Of a stretch of 64,000 nt of DNA, positions 35,319 through 44,422 are shown piece after piece. Position 1 is the first letter of the stretch; each line of letters opens with the position of its first letter. The stretch covers positions 1 through 64,000 of the forward strand of contig JAFLTY010000005.1 of the NCBI GenBank assembly GCA_022509065.1. Reading direction: 5' to 3'. Under the pieces are notes generated by a model that was given only the letters and a program-made list of their open reading frames with translations, ran no database searches and had not been told where the DNA came from. This stretch comes from Muribaculaceae bacterium (GTDB taxonomy: Bacteria > Bacteroidota > Bacteroidia > Bacteroidales > Muribaculaceae). A program made the translations under genes and the position numbers.

Positions 35319-36656
35319 ATGAAAATCACAATAGTAGGAGCAGGCCGTGTAGGAGTTCATCTGTCTAAATATTTTGCCGATGAACAGCAAGACGTTTTTC
35401 TGGTAGACAGCAATCCGGAACACCTAAGCATCCTTGAATCGGATTTCAACCTGCGCACCTATTGTGGAGATCCTACCGATTTCGTAACCCTGCGAGAAGC
35501 CAATTCAGAAAATGCCGATATTTTTATGGCTGTCACAGCCAATACGGCAGAAAATCTGGTGGCCTGTTCCATGGCTAAGTCCATGGGAGCAAAGCGAACG
35601 ATAGCCCGTGTGGACAAATACAATTATCTGCTGCCAGCCAATGCTCCGGTTGTCCAACGCATGGGTGTGGATCATGTGGTTTTTCCCGACTTCCTTGCTG
35701 CTCAGTCCATAATCAGTTCGTTAGAACATGCCTGGAGCAAAGACTGGTCGGAATTTGAGGACGGCGCTATTATAATGGTTGCAGTCGAAGTGACGACAAA
35801 ATCAAAAATACAAGGGTATCTACTGAAAGACCTTTTTGAGGATAGCCGTTACTTGCACATTTCGGCATTAAGGCGCCTTCATAGAACCATCATCCCACAT
35901 GGGGACGACAAGATTCTGGCAGGTGACATTCTATATGTAACCGCAACGCCTGAAGGCCTTGACAAGGTCATGGATCTGATAGGTATCGAGCCGCTGATAG
36001 TCAAGAATATGATATTAATGGGCGGTAGTACTGTTTCGGAACTGATAGTTCGATTAGCATTTAAAAAATTCGCATGCACGATAATAGAAAAAGACCGCCA
36101 ACGGTGTCATCAGCTCATGCAGTCGTGCCCTGAAAGCGAGATTATCTGCGGAGACGGCAGCGAATTGGACGTTCTCGAAGAAGCCGGTATACGTAAATGC
36201 GACGCTTTTGTGGCACTTACGGACAATACCGAGAGCAACATACTTTCGTGCCTGACTGCCTGCGACATGGGTGTAAAGAAGAACATCGCAGAGGTTGAGA
36301 AAGAGCAGTTGATTGACAAAGCAGAGTCTTTCAAGCTGGATGCAATCATCAATAAACCCATCATTACAGCTAATGCTATTTTTCAACTGATATTGGATGC
36401 CGACGTCGATTCGTCAAAATGTTTCGTGCTGCCGGATGCGGAAGTCGGCCGTATTACAGTTCAGCCCGGTTCATTCCTTACCAAAGAAAAAGTGATGAAC
36501 TTAAAATTGCCGGTAGAACTCACTTTGGCGGGACTTATAAGAAACGGCAAAGGCGAAATGGTGACCGGAGCGACACAGTTCGCGCCGGGCGATACTGCAA
36601 TAGTCTTCTGCACGACCGGTTCACTAAAGAGAATTGAAAAACTTTTTGGCAAATGA
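35319..36656 (+). CDS. trkA: Trk system potassium transporter TrkA
   Basis: A 445-residue peripheral cytoplasmic regulator that binds NAD(H) and gates TrkH. It has two RCK units. The first begins MKITIVGAGRVGVHLSKYF with the GxGxxG glycines 7, 9 and 12. The second begins near residue 230 with ILMGGSTVSELIVRLAF, less canonical in its glycine pattern. Each is followed by a TrkA-C domain (about 145-220 and 370-445). Length is normal. It overlaps trkH by 4 bases (ATGA), so the two are translated together. Confidence 0.94.
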   Translation: MKITIVGAGRVGVHLSKYFADEQQDVFLVDSNPEHLSILESDFNLRTYCGDPTDFVTLREANSENADIFMAVTANTAENLVACSMAKSMGAKRTIARVDKYNYLLPANAPVVQRMGVDHVVFPDFLAAQSIISSLEHAWSKDWSEFEDGAIIMVAVEVTTKSKIQGYLLKDLFEDSRYLHISALRRLHRTIIPHGDDKILAGDILYVTATPEGLDKVMDLIGIEPLIVKNMILMGGSTVSELIVRLAFKKFACTIIEKDRQRCHQLMQSCPESEIICGDGSELDVLEEAGIRKCDAFVALTDNTESNILSCLTACDMGVKKNIAEVEKEQLIDKAESFKLDAIINKPIITANAIFQLILDADVDSSKCFVLPDAEVGRITVQPGSFLTKEKVMNLKLPVELTLAGLIRNGKGEMVTGATQFAPGDTAIVFCTTGSLKRIEKLFGK

Positions 36657-38149
36657 GGTCGTTTGCTTTGACATCACGGTCGGTCAACAGCCGCCTCATC
36701 AACATCTCGATGCAGTTCTATCTTCTTGGCTTGCTCCTGCTCATCGAGGCCGCTTTTATGACAATACCTCTTTTGGTTTGTGTTTTTATGAATGAGTCGG
36801 ACTGGCTGCCATTCTTGACAACAGTCATCATAACAGCCGGCTGTGGTTTGATACTGCGTTTATCAATAAAGCCTAAAAGTGAAAATTTGGGACGAAAGGA
36901 CGGCTGCCTTATAACATGTATGGCTTGGGTGGTCTATTCGTCGTTCGGCATGTTGCCGTTCATTCTTGGCTCGCCACATCTCAACGTCAGCGAAGGTTTC
37001 TTTGAGGCCATGTCCGGATTCACAACCACGGGAGCCACCGTAATACGAGACATTGAGTCATGTAGCCACGGAATAACATTATGGAGGGCGTTAACTCAGT
37101 GGATTGGCGGTTTGGGAATAGTGCTATTCACGCTTACGATAATACCGTCGCTGAACAACAGCCGTGGAATTTTCATGTTCCACGCCGAAGTAACAGGAAT
37201 AACACACGATAAAATAGGCGCCCGTATTGCAAATACCGCAAAGATATTATGGGGTTTATATGCCGGCCTCACCATGATATTGATAGGACTTCTTTGGTTA
37301 GGTCCCATGAATCTTTTCGATAGCGTATGCCATGCTTTCGCTTGTATATCGACTGGCGGATTCTCCACTCACAATGACAGTATAGCGTCCTACGATTCTT
37401 TCTATGTCAAACTGGTGTTGAGTGTGTTTATGTTTATCGGGGGTGTCAACTTCGGGCTGATATTCGCCGCGATTCGAGGAAAAATAAAAGAGTTGTGGCG
37501 AAACGACGTGTTTCGCGCTTTCCTATGGCTGATAGCCATTAATTATGTCGTCACACTGATTTCCATTTTTCATGCCGGGACGTGGAACGGATGGCAATCG
37601 TTGACAATTGACCCCGTATTCCATATCGTTTCAGCGATGACATCGACGGGATTCGGTGCGGGCACTTTCGAGGCATGGGGTGAACTTACTTTAGTACTTA
37701 CTTTAATTATGATGTATTTCGGCGCATGCGCCGGTTCTACATCGGGTGGCGCAAAGATTGACCGTTTGCTTTATATGCTTAAAAATTTTAGAGTTGAGAT
37801 AAAGCGAGCCGTCTCACCCCGAAGCATGAAAGCCGTGAGGATAAACAACCAGGTGATTACTCCCGAAAACACCAATGAAATCATCGCGTTCCTTCTGATA
37901 TATACCGCACTTATTGTGCTTGGAGGCATATTATTATCAGCTATGGATTTCCCGATAGTCGATGCTTTTTTTTCCTCAATCTCGTGTGCCTCAAATAACG
38001 GATTGGGTGCCGGCATAACCGGCGTGACCGGCTCATTTGATTTTGTTCCGGCTGTAGGCAAATGGGTCTTGTCATTCCTGATGCTTGCCGGCCGACTTGA
38101 AATATTCGCTCTGATTATGCTGGTAACGCCCTCCTTCTGGCGAAAATAA
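36653..38149 (+). CDS. trkH: Trk/Ktr potassium uptake protein TrkH
   Basis: A 498-residue inner-membrane K+ channel/transporter subunit. About ten to twelve hydrophobic helices surround four P-loops. Selectivity-filter-like sequences are visible in MSGFTTTGATV (about 120), CISTGGFSTHN (about 235), SAMTSTGFGAG (about 330) and SCASNNGLGAG (about 445). The loop GSTSGGAKIDR is typical of TrkH. Length matches the family. Together with TrkA it should take up K+. Its stop is 24 bases before the GTG alternative start of the Crp/Fnr gene. Confidence 0.94.
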   Translation: MRSFALTSRSVNSRLINISMQFYLLGLLLLIEAAFMTIPLLVCVFMNESDWLPFLTTVIITAGCGLILRLSIKPKSENLGRKDGCLITCMAWVVYSSFGMLPFILGSPHLNVSEGFFEAMSGFTTTGATVIRDIESCSHGITLWRALTQWIGGLGIVLFTLTIIPSLNNSRGIFMFHAEVTGITHDKIGARIANTAKILWGLYAGLTMILIGLLWLGPMNLFDSVCHAFACISTGGFSTHNDSIASYDSFYVKLVLSVFMFIGGVNFGLIFAAIRGKIKELWRNDVFRAFLWLIAINYVVTLISIFHAGTWNGWQSLTIDPVFHIVSAMTSTGFGAGTFEAWGELTLVLTLIMMYFGACAGSTSGGAKIDRLLYMLKNFRVEIKRAVSPRSMKAVRINNQVITPENTNEIIAFLLIYTALIVLGGILLSAMDFPIVDAFFSSISCASNNGLGAGITGVTGSFDFVPAVGKWVLSFLMLAGRLEIFALIMLVTPSFWRK

Positions 38150-38203
38150 AATAGAAATATAGTCAGCGCGCCTGTGTCCTTTGAAAAAACAGCCTCATAC
38201 GCC

Positions 38204-38779
38204 ATGCTAAAAGACTTCAATACATACCTTGAGAGCATCGACTCTGAATTTTGGAGTCTATTATGTCGTGAACAAGGTGTCCTCCGAAAATACAAAAAAG
38301 GAGAAGAATTCATCACCATAGGTAAGGTTGCTCGGTATATCGGTTTAATTAAGGAAGGCTCGGTGAAATATGTCGCTTATACTGCAAATTATGATGAAAA
38401 AATAGTCGGGCTGGAGACAGTCGATGGTTTTGCAGCAAGTTGGCCTTTTTGTTTGCAAGGACTCCCTTCTATTGTCTCGATAATTGCAAATTCCGATTTG
38501 GAAATGTATTGTTTATCTGTCTCTAAGATTAACGAATTGGCAAAAAACGACTTATGTGTTGAACGGCAAATAGCTCAAGCGAACGAGCAGTTGTTCTATA
38601 CGGCCTATGAACGTCTTATCAGTTTATACATACAATCTCCTAAAGAACGATATAACACACTTATTGAAAAAAGCCCGAGGGTTTTTGAAATTTTCGATTT
38701 GAAAGATATAGCCTCGTTTCTCAATATAACCCCTCAACATCTAAGTCGATTACGTAAAGCCAATGTTAAACAAAGTTAA
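38204..38779 (+). CDS. Crp/Fnr-family transcriptional regulator
   Basis: A 191-residue DNA-binding regulator. I use the ATG giving MLKDFNTYLESIDSEFW; a GTG ten codons upstream (38174) is also possible. The cyclic-nucleotide-binding fold spans about 20-130 (YKKGEEFITIGKVARYIGLI, then IKEGSVKYVAY). A helical linker (AYERLISLYIQSPKERY) leads to the C-terminal helix-turn-helix FDLKDIASFLNITPQHLSRL. There is no cysteine cluster for an FNR-type Fe-S centre. It precedes a four-gene envelope operon in the same direction and may control it, which is inference. A nine-G run starts three bases after its stop codon. Confidence 0.88.
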   Translation: MLKDFNTYLESIDSEFWSLLCREQGVLRKYKKGEEFITIGKVARYIGLIKEGSVKYVAYTANYDEKIVGLETVDGFAASWPFCLQGLPSIVSIIANSDLEMYCLSVSKINELAKNDLCVERQIAQANEQLFYTAYERLISLYIQSPKERYNTLIEKSPRVFEIFDLKDIASFLNITPQHLSRLRKANVKQS

Positions 38780-38782
38780 AAT

Positions 38783-38791
38783 GGGGGGGGG
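38783..38791 (+). repeat. Homopolymeric G9 tract
   Basis: Nine consecutive G residues lie between the Crp/Fnr stop codon and the -7 box at 38837-38844, 46 to 54 bases upstream of that box. Such a run is out of keeping with this AT-rich intergenic region. Confidence 0.85.
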
Positions 38792-38836
38792 TGATTTGAC
38801 TTAACATTTGTTCATTCATAATCAAAAATTTTTGGA

Positions 38837-38844
38837 TAACTTTG
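38837..38844 (+). promoter_or_regulatory. -7 box of the envelope operon
   Basis: TAACTTTG lies 22 bases before the ATG at 38866. The only nearby TTG (38808-38810) has a 26-base spacer, so the promoter probably needs an activator or is weak. Confidence 0.45.
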
Positions 38845-38865
38845 CATCATTAAAAAACCTAAGCT

Positions 38866-39732
38866 ATGAGATTCAAATATCATCACTTAAATTTAATTGT
38901 TCAGTTATTAATTTTTTTGGTACTCGGCACTTCCTGTTCGAACCAGGATGAACCCCAATTGGATATTATTGACACTACATTAGTTAAAATCGAGGCATCC
39001 GTCAAGAGCTCCCCGACATCACAATGGTTAATTCCCACTGAACAACTCTCAATTAAGGTATCGGACGTTGAAATGACAGCTCCTCAAGGTGTCATTTTGC
39101 AGAGCGTATCTCTTATAGCTAACGATGGTGCAAAAGCTGAAGTTATTGATGGCAAACCTTTCTCCGGGAAAGACCTTGAATTCAGAGTCTCGTTGAATAA
39201 CTTACAAGGTCGCGTAAATTTCTCACTCATAGGCAACCTCGCAAAGAAAGGGAGCTTTGACGCCGAAATTTTAATTGCCGACAACATTGAACGCATCATA
39301 TTTTCGGAGATGCCGGAATTTGAATGTCAAGGGCGCCTAATCGTCACTGTTCACTCCCAATCGACAACCGGAGAGGAATATACCAATTCTTTCGAAGTTA
39401 CCTCTTCCGACCATTTTACTATTTCTGTCCCTCAGGAGCAACTTTATTGGCAACCTACTACAGGAACAGCTACCACTATAGAAATCTCATTGGGCAGTGG
39501 TGCGACTGCTTGGAGCCCGAATACAACTTTCATCCCCGAGATAACAAAAACGGCAATCGGTAATTCTACAGGAGATGAACCTACCGCTAAATTCACAATT
39601 CCTAACACCGCCGGCTCGCTCGAAGCTCTGAAATTGCAGATGTATGTAATCACGTCATATTACGGAACATGGGAAAATGTCACCATCACTCCATATTCGT
39701 TAACCGGTATCTTTGCAATCAAAGAGATTTAA
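38866..39732 (+). CDS. Uncharacterised lipoprotein, first gene of an envelope operon
   Basis: A 288-residue protein with a lipoprotein signal: hydrophobic core LIVQLLIFLVLGTSC, cysteine 24, followed by SNQDEPQLD, an acidic surface-export-type tail. The mature protein is rich in beta strands, Ser, Thr and Ile, and appears to be built of two or three Ig-like domains (about 40-145, 150-205, 205-288). I recognise no catalytic motif. It precedes a TonB-plug-like barrel protein by 80 bases, an arrangement seen for surface lipoproteins that partner outer-membrane transporters. Function is unknown. Confidence 0.65.
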   Translation: MRFKYHHLNLIVQLLIFLVLGTSCSNQDEPQLDIIDTTLVKIEASVKSSPTSQWLIPTEQLSIKVSDVEMTAPQGVILQSVSLIANDGAKAEVIDGKPFSGKDLEFRVSLNNLQGRVNFSLIGNLAKKGSFDAEILIADNIERIIFSEMPEFECQGRLIVTVHSQSTTGEEYTNSFEVTSSDHFTISVPQEQLYWQPTTGTATTIEISLGSGATAWSPNTTFIPEITKTAIGNSTGDEPTAKFTIPNTAGSLEALKLQMYVITSYYGTWENVTITPYSLTGIFAIKEI

Positions 39733-39812
39733 CACTCAAATTCCCATATCTTATTAATTTGATGTCACTTTTTTGCTGCTGATTGTGTCTAAAAATGAAA
39801 GAATCAATCAAC

Positions 39813-41909
39813 ATGAGAAAATTAATTTTCGCTTTCATCATTTTACCATTTCTCGCAACGGCACAAAGTCAGGAAGCAACAGATTCAATCGACGCACAAA
39901 TTCTCAATGAAGTAGTGGTTGAAGGAGCCTCGCAGTATACCTCTGCCAATAAAACTACATATCTGCCCGACCGCAACGCCAAGCGTACAGCCCAAAACGC
40001 CGCCGACTTGCTTGCAAAAATGGCTATACCGCAGATTGTCGTTAATCCCTCGTCAGGAGACGTGCAAACAAACAGCGGTAAAGGTGTAGCCATTTATATT
40101 GACTATGAGCTTGCGACGCAAGCCGAGAAAGACGCACTCAATCCGGCTGACGTTAAAAAGGTGGAGTATCTTATTTATCCCACCGACACCCGTTTCGGCA
40201 ACGATCATTATGTTATCAACATTATCCTGAATCACTATGATTACGGAGGTTATGCCAAAATTACAGGTGTCGGAAATGTATTGGCAGGTTCGGGAAGCGG
40301 TCAGGCTTATGTCAAGACTTCTTATAAGCGGATGACCTACGACATCAATTTCTATGATAAATATTCCGACCGTGGCCACACCGGCACAGAGCAAGATCAG
40401 ATATTCCGTTTCCCTCAAGCAGATGGAGCTGTCAATGAAATAACACGTTCAACTACCCTTGATGACAGCCGTTATCAGCAAAATTATATTTGGGGTTCGT
40501 TTCGCGCACGCTATGATTCGGAAAAAACTTCCATCTCAAATACTTTCAGTATTATTTCTGACAATCAACCTCATTCTGACTACAGCGGGCGAGTCGTTTT
40601 TTCAAGCCCGCTTTTCCAATTGTCTGAAAGTCCTTTTACCAATATTTCCAATTCAAAATTCATCAATCCTTATTGGAACGGAAGGTTTTATTTTGACTTA
40701 GGTCGAGACTGGCAATTGAGTTTTAGAACCAATGTTGATTTTACCCACAATAATTCCCATACTCTTTATAAGTCAGATGAAACCGAGATTGTAACCGATG
40801 CTTCGGAAAAGCAATTCAATTTTAATGTAAATGGGTCTGTATCAAAGACATTTCTTGACAGGCATACTTTAGGCTGTTGGTTTTTCGCAGCTTATGAACA
40901 TGATAAAGTGACATACAGTGGTAATACAGCTGCAATGCCAGTATTCAACCAATATGGATGGACTATTACTCCCTCATATACATTTAGCAATCAGAAATTC
41001 AATATTTTTGTCGCAGGTGGCGTTGTTGCCGAATCCAATACCATAAGCGGCATTAAAAGCAACAGCATCATCCCGTTAGCACAAACTGAGGTGTCCTACT
41101 CGCCAACCGATAAAAATCAATTTGAACTATCTTTTAGTTATGGTGTCGGCACAATCGATTTGGCGGATAAAACGCCCGATGTTCTTCAAGTGAATGAACT
41201 ATTATGGCAAACCGGAAACCCTTTGTTGAAAAACAAAGAAACCCTTAGCTTGAATGGAGAATATAGTTGGTTCCCAACAAATAAATTCTCATTGAGCGGA
41301 TATGTAACATGGTATCATCTTTCTCAATTCATAGCTCCCGTATTTACTCCCAATGGCCCTGGTGGAGCTATGTTACGTTCTTTACAAGACATTGGCGATT
41401 ATGACCTTTTTAGTGTAGGAGTTTCAGCTTCATTAAAGTTGTTTAACCGCTCATTGGTTCTGAGTGCCCGGCCACGTCTCACTTACGAAAATCTGACAGG
41501 CATTTATGCACAACATGTCATCAGTCCTCGCATCACTCTTAGCGCATCCTATTATCTCAAAAACTGGTATGCCACTTTATATTATAGCAGTGCCGGTAAA
41601 GGATTGTTAGAAGACGACACAAATGCAATATGTGCCCGAAACAAGGATTATTACAACCTTAAAATAGGTTGGGGCAATGGGAAATGGAATATAAATGCTT
41701 CGGCTATTAATATTTTCCGTTGCAACTGGCTCGAAAGGACTGCTTGGATTGATAGCCAATGGTATGATAGTACAATAAGAACATATTCGGCATCATCGCA
41801 TCAGTTTATAAATATCACGGCGAGTTACACTTTCAATTTTGGTAAGAAAATCCAACGTGGCGATGAACTCCAAAATTCCGGTGGTTCTTCCTCTGCCATT
41901 ATGAGATAA
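39813..41909 (+). CDS. TonB-dependent-receptor-like outer-membrane beta-barrel protein
   Basis: A 698-residue outer-membrane protein. The ATG at 39813 gives a clean signal peptide MRKLIFAFIILPFLATAQSQ; ATG at 39795 or TTG at 39783 would extend it. Residues about 30-130 form a plug-like domain (ILNEVVVEGASQYTSANKTT, ADLLAKMAIPQIVVN, a short VEYLIYPTDTRFGNDHYVINI segment). About 130-690 are alternating aromatic barrel strands, ending HQFINITASYTFNFGKK. It resembles the outer membrane beta-barrel family of Bacteroidetes rather than SusC, and has no N-terminal carboxypeptidase-like domain. The ligand is unknown. Lipoprotein genes lie on both sides in the same operon. Confidence 0.75.
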   Translation: MRKLIFAFIILPFLATAQSQEATDSIDAQILNEVVVEGASQYTSANKTTYLPDRNAKRTAQNAADLLAKMAIPQIVVNPSSGDVQTNSGKGVAIYIDYELATQAEKDALNPADVKKVEYLIYPTDTRFGNDHYVINIILNHYDYGGYAKITGVGNVLAGSGSGQAYVKTSYKRMTYDINFYDKYSDRGHTGTEQDQIFRFPQADGAVNEITRSTTLDDSRYQQNYIWGSFRARYDSEKTSISNTFSIISDNQPHSDYSGRVVFSSPLFQLSESPFTNISNSKFINPYWNGRFYFDLGRDWQLSFRTNVDFTHNNSHTLYKSDETEIVTDASEKQFNFNVNGSVSKTFLDRHTLGCWFFAAYEHDKVTYSGNTAAMPVFNQYGWTITPSYTFSNQKFNIFVAGGVVAESNTISGIKSNSIIPLAQTEVSYSPTDKNQFELSFSYGVGTIDLADKTPDVLQVNELLWQTGNPLLKNKETLSLNGEYSWFPTNKFSLSGYVTWYHLSQFIAPVFTPNGPGGAMLRSLQDIGDYDLFSVGVSASLKLFNRSLVLSARPRLTYENLTGIYAQHVISPRITLSASYYLKNWYATLYYSSAGKGLLEDDTNAICARNKDYYNLKIGWGNGKWNINASAINIFRCNWLERTAWIDSQWYDSTIRTYSASSHQFINITASYTFNFGKKIQRGDELQNSGGSSSAIMR

Positions 41910-41944
41910 AAATGTTAAGACTTGCTCACAGTTAATTTCACGAT

Positions 41945-42412
41945 ATGAAACATTCAATAATCAAAAACTATATGAAACTAATGAAGGGTTTAAAATTATT
42001 ATTTCTTCTGTTTACACTTATCTTCGTCTATTCTTGTGATGATGATGTTGTGGGAAATTGGGAACCAATGAAATGGGATTATAAAAATGTAAGTTCAGGG
42101 ATTAAAATTGTCAAACCCAGTGGAAAAGATAAAGACCATGCTAAATACGATGCAAAAATAGAAGTATCTAAATCCGGTTCTCTCGATATCATTTGCAAGA
42201 ACTACAATAGTTTTTGGTTCGCGGAATATCCTGACATGAGCTATGAAGATGAATCCTTAAATTATTTTTCCACAGAAAATTGCGAAATGAAAATTGAAGG
42301 GAATACCATTCATTGCCAATTCTCTGACATTGATAAGCTTCAATCAGAAGATTTTACAGTGGTAGTAACTGCCGGAGATATTTTCTTCCATTTCATCATA
42401 GACATAAACTGA
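41945..42412 (+). CDS. Small uncharacterised lipoprotein
   Basis: A 155-residue protein, with a long N-terminus containing ATGs at codons 1, 10 and 13; the signal LKLLFLLFTLIFVYSC gives a lipobox, followed by DDDVVGNWEPMKWDY, an acidic surface-export-type tail. The mature part is beta-rich with a conserved-looking core containing SGSLDIICKNYNSFWF. The coding region is clearly more AT-rich than neighbouring housekeeping genes. It lies 35 bases after the barrel gene and 30 before the DUF3943 gene. No family is recognised. Confidence 0.6.
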   Translation: MKHSIIKNYMKLMKGLKLLFLLFTLIFVYSCDDDVVGNWEPMKWDYKNVSSGIKIVKPSGKDKDHAKYDAKIEVSKSGSLDIICKNYNSFWFAEYPDMSYEDESLNYFSTENCEMKIEGNTIHCQFSDIDKLQSEDFTVVVTAGDIFFHFIIDIN

Positions 42413-42442
42413 GTGTAAAGGTTTGATATTTAAATTTTACAG

Positions 42443-44047
42443 ATGCGTACTCTGCTTTCAGTTATCCTGATATTCTCAGCGATTAATTCTTTATTGGCTC
42501 AAGAAGAAATCGATTCTATCCTTGACCAAAGTAAAGACAATCAGGATATATTGGAGACGTTTCTGCCGCAACCGGTTGTAACGCCGGTTACACCTGACAG
42601 CATGGATGTGAAGCGATTCGAGCATAAGGCGTTCTGGAGGGCTGGAGCGGAAGTAGTGGGAATGAATCTCGGATTGTGGGCTTTCGACCGCTATATCCAA
42701 AAAGGGGAGTTTGCCTATATTTCATGGGAAACCGTCAAGGAAAATTTTCGACACGGGTTTGAATGGGACAACGACCATCTGAGCACCAATATGTTTGCAC
42801 ATCCCTACAACGGATCGCTTTTCTACAACGCGGGACGTAGCAACGGCTACAACTTCTGGCAATCATCCCTTTTTGCAATCGGTGGGAGCGCGATGTGGGA
42901 AATGTTTATGGAGAAAGAATATCCGTCTACCAACGACATCATCGCCACACCCATTGGCGGGGCTGCCATTGGTGAGGTTCTTTACCGTACGTCCGACCTT
43001 GTAATAGATGATCGAGCGACAGGAGCCGAAAGGTTCGGTAGGGAGCTTGCAGGATTTATTATCTCGCCGATGAGAGGCGTTACACGCATAGTAACCGGGA
43101 AAGCATGGCAACGAAGTGCTACTTCCGGCAAAAGATTCGGTATTCCTCCCGTAAAAATGTCTTTTTCTTTAGGAACCCGAGTACTTTTTTTCAATAATGA
43201 AAAAAACTTTACGAGAGCTGGACTGACAGGAAGAATCAATATTGAATATGGCGAAAAATTTGAGGAAAAGACTAATTATCCGTACGATTATTTTACTTTC
43301 CTAATTGATCTCGACGTAATCAAAACGCAGCCCCTCTTAAACCGTTTTGAAATTCAAGGACGGTTACTAAGCAGGGAAATTCTTGACAGTAAAAACAGTA
43401 AGCTGTCGCTCGGACTTTATCAGCATTTTGATTATTTCGATTCCGATACCATCTCGTCGTATGTCAACAAATGGCCTTTCGACGCCTGTCTTGTACCCTA
43501 CAAATTCGGCACACCTGCAAGTATAGGAGGTGGCGCTTTGGGTCAATACCGACGTGACGGACTCTGGCAAATTGACGGCTACGCACATGTCAACGCCATA
43601 GTACTCGGTGGTATCCTCAGCGATTTTTACAGAAATTACCATAGGAACTACAATTGGGGGATGGGATTCAGCCTGAAAGGCGGTTTTAAGTTCATATATC
43701 CGAAATGGCGACTCACGGCAGGAGCCGACGCCAGATTTTACCGATTGTATTCATTGAAAGGATATAAATCGAATCCGCAGGATCATCCGGAGATTCCGGA
43801 ACCAAACGTACAAGGTGACGCCAGCAATGCGAGTTTCTTCAATCTGAGCGGCAACCTCAATTATATGATTTGGCCTCATGTGTATGCTTCTGTCTTGGTT
43901 GATTGGTATAGAAGATACACCCATTATACAGATCTTGTATTACAATTTACCGATTCACCATCTAAGACCCCTTTTTTCGCCATGTACGGTCCCATCTTCA
44001 CCAGTAATCAGATAGGGCTCAAAATCATGCTTACATACCAGTTTTAG
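42443..44047 (+). CDS. DUF3943 domain membrane-associated protein
   Basis: A 534-residue protein with signal peptide MRTLLSVILIFSAINSLLAQ. Residues about 65-190 match DUF3943, with the segments ENFRHGFEWDNDHLSTNMFA, HPYNGSLFYNAGRSNGYNFW and TNDIIATPIGGAAIGEVLYR. The C-terminal 300 residues have alternating hydrophobic strands ending NQIGLKIMLTYQF, a terminal phenylalanine typical of outer-membrane barrels. The His/Asp-rich N-terminal motifs hint at an enzymatic activity, but none is established. It closes the four-gene envelope operon. Its stop codon starts the second copy of the 41-nt palindrome. Confidence 0.8.
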   Translation: MRTLLSVILIFSAINSLLAQEEIDSILDQSKDNQDILETFLPQPVVTPVTPDSMDVKRFEHKAFWRAGAEVVGMNLGLWAFDRYIQKGEFAYISWETVKENFRHGFEWDNDHLSTNMFAHPYNGSLFYNAGRSNGYNFWQSSLFAIGGSAMWEMFMEKEYPSTNDIIATPIGGAAIGEVLYRTSDLVIDDRATGAERFGRELAGFIISPMRGVTRIVTGKAWQRSATSGKRFGIPPVKMSFSLGTRVLFFNNEKNFTRAGLTGRINIEYGEKFEEKTNYPYDYFTFLIDLDVIKTQPLLNRFEIQGRLLSREILDSKNSKLSLGLYQHFDYFDSDTISSYVNKWPFDACLVPYKFGTPASIGGGALGQYRRDGLWQIDGYAHVNAIVLGGILSDFYRNYHRNYNWGMGFSLKGGFKFIYPKWRLTAGADARFYRLYSLKGYKSNPQDHPEIPEPNVQGDASNASFFNLSGNLNYMIWPHVYASVLVDWYRRYTHYTDLVLQFTDSPSKTPFFAMYGPIFTSNQIGLKIMLTYQF

Positions 44048-44086
44048 AGTCGGTTCGACGATGAATTGTCGAACCGTCTCTTAGCT
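44046..44086. terminator. Palindromic terminator-like element, copy 2
   Basis: AGAGTCGGTTCGAC (44046-44059) pairs with GTCGAACCGTCTCT (44068-44081) over 14 bp, with one mismatch-like G/T position. It starts inside the DUF3943 stop codon and lies between convergent genes, so it could act in both directions. No long T run follows on the + strand. It matches the copy at 34080 in 38 of 41 positions. Confidence 0.7.
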
Positions 44087-44134
44087 AAGTTATGCCCGTT
44101 AATTGGTAAATAAATTCTTTGAAAAACCGCAATG

Positions 44135-44422
44135 CTAAATCATGAATAGTGACCCGGAGCTTAAAACCATTAAGGCAACTAATATCCACGCGACTTCACG
44201 CCGAGCCGGATAGGCATACCAAGCGCAAAAGGCAGATAGTAGCAAATAAGCGGGGAACCATTTTATCAATATCTCCAACAGCGTGCCGGCAGGGGCGTCT
44301 GCCAGGAGCCAGGGAGTAGCGAAAGCCGGAAAAACAAGCAGTATAAGCAATGCGGTAAACCACCACGGCCGGCGCGGACGAATGGGTCCGCCCTCATCTC
44401 GAAATTCACCTTCGGGTATCAT
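44135..44422 (-). CDS. Small multi-pass membrane protein
   Basis: A 95-residue protein with a proline/arginine-rich cytoplasmic N-terminus (PEGEFRDEGGPIRPRRPWW) followed by three hydrophobic helices at about 21-40, 48-68 and 76-94. It is not a family I can name. The ATG overlaps the stop codon of the epimerase gene by 4 bases, which supports its being translated. It would be the last gene of the ribD-epimerase transcript. Function is unknown. Confidence 0.65.
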   Translation of the reverse strand: MIPEGEFRDEGGPIRPRRPWWFTALLILLVFPAFATPWLLADAPAGTLLEILIKWFPAYLLLSAFCAWYAYPARREVAWILVALMVLSSGSLFMI

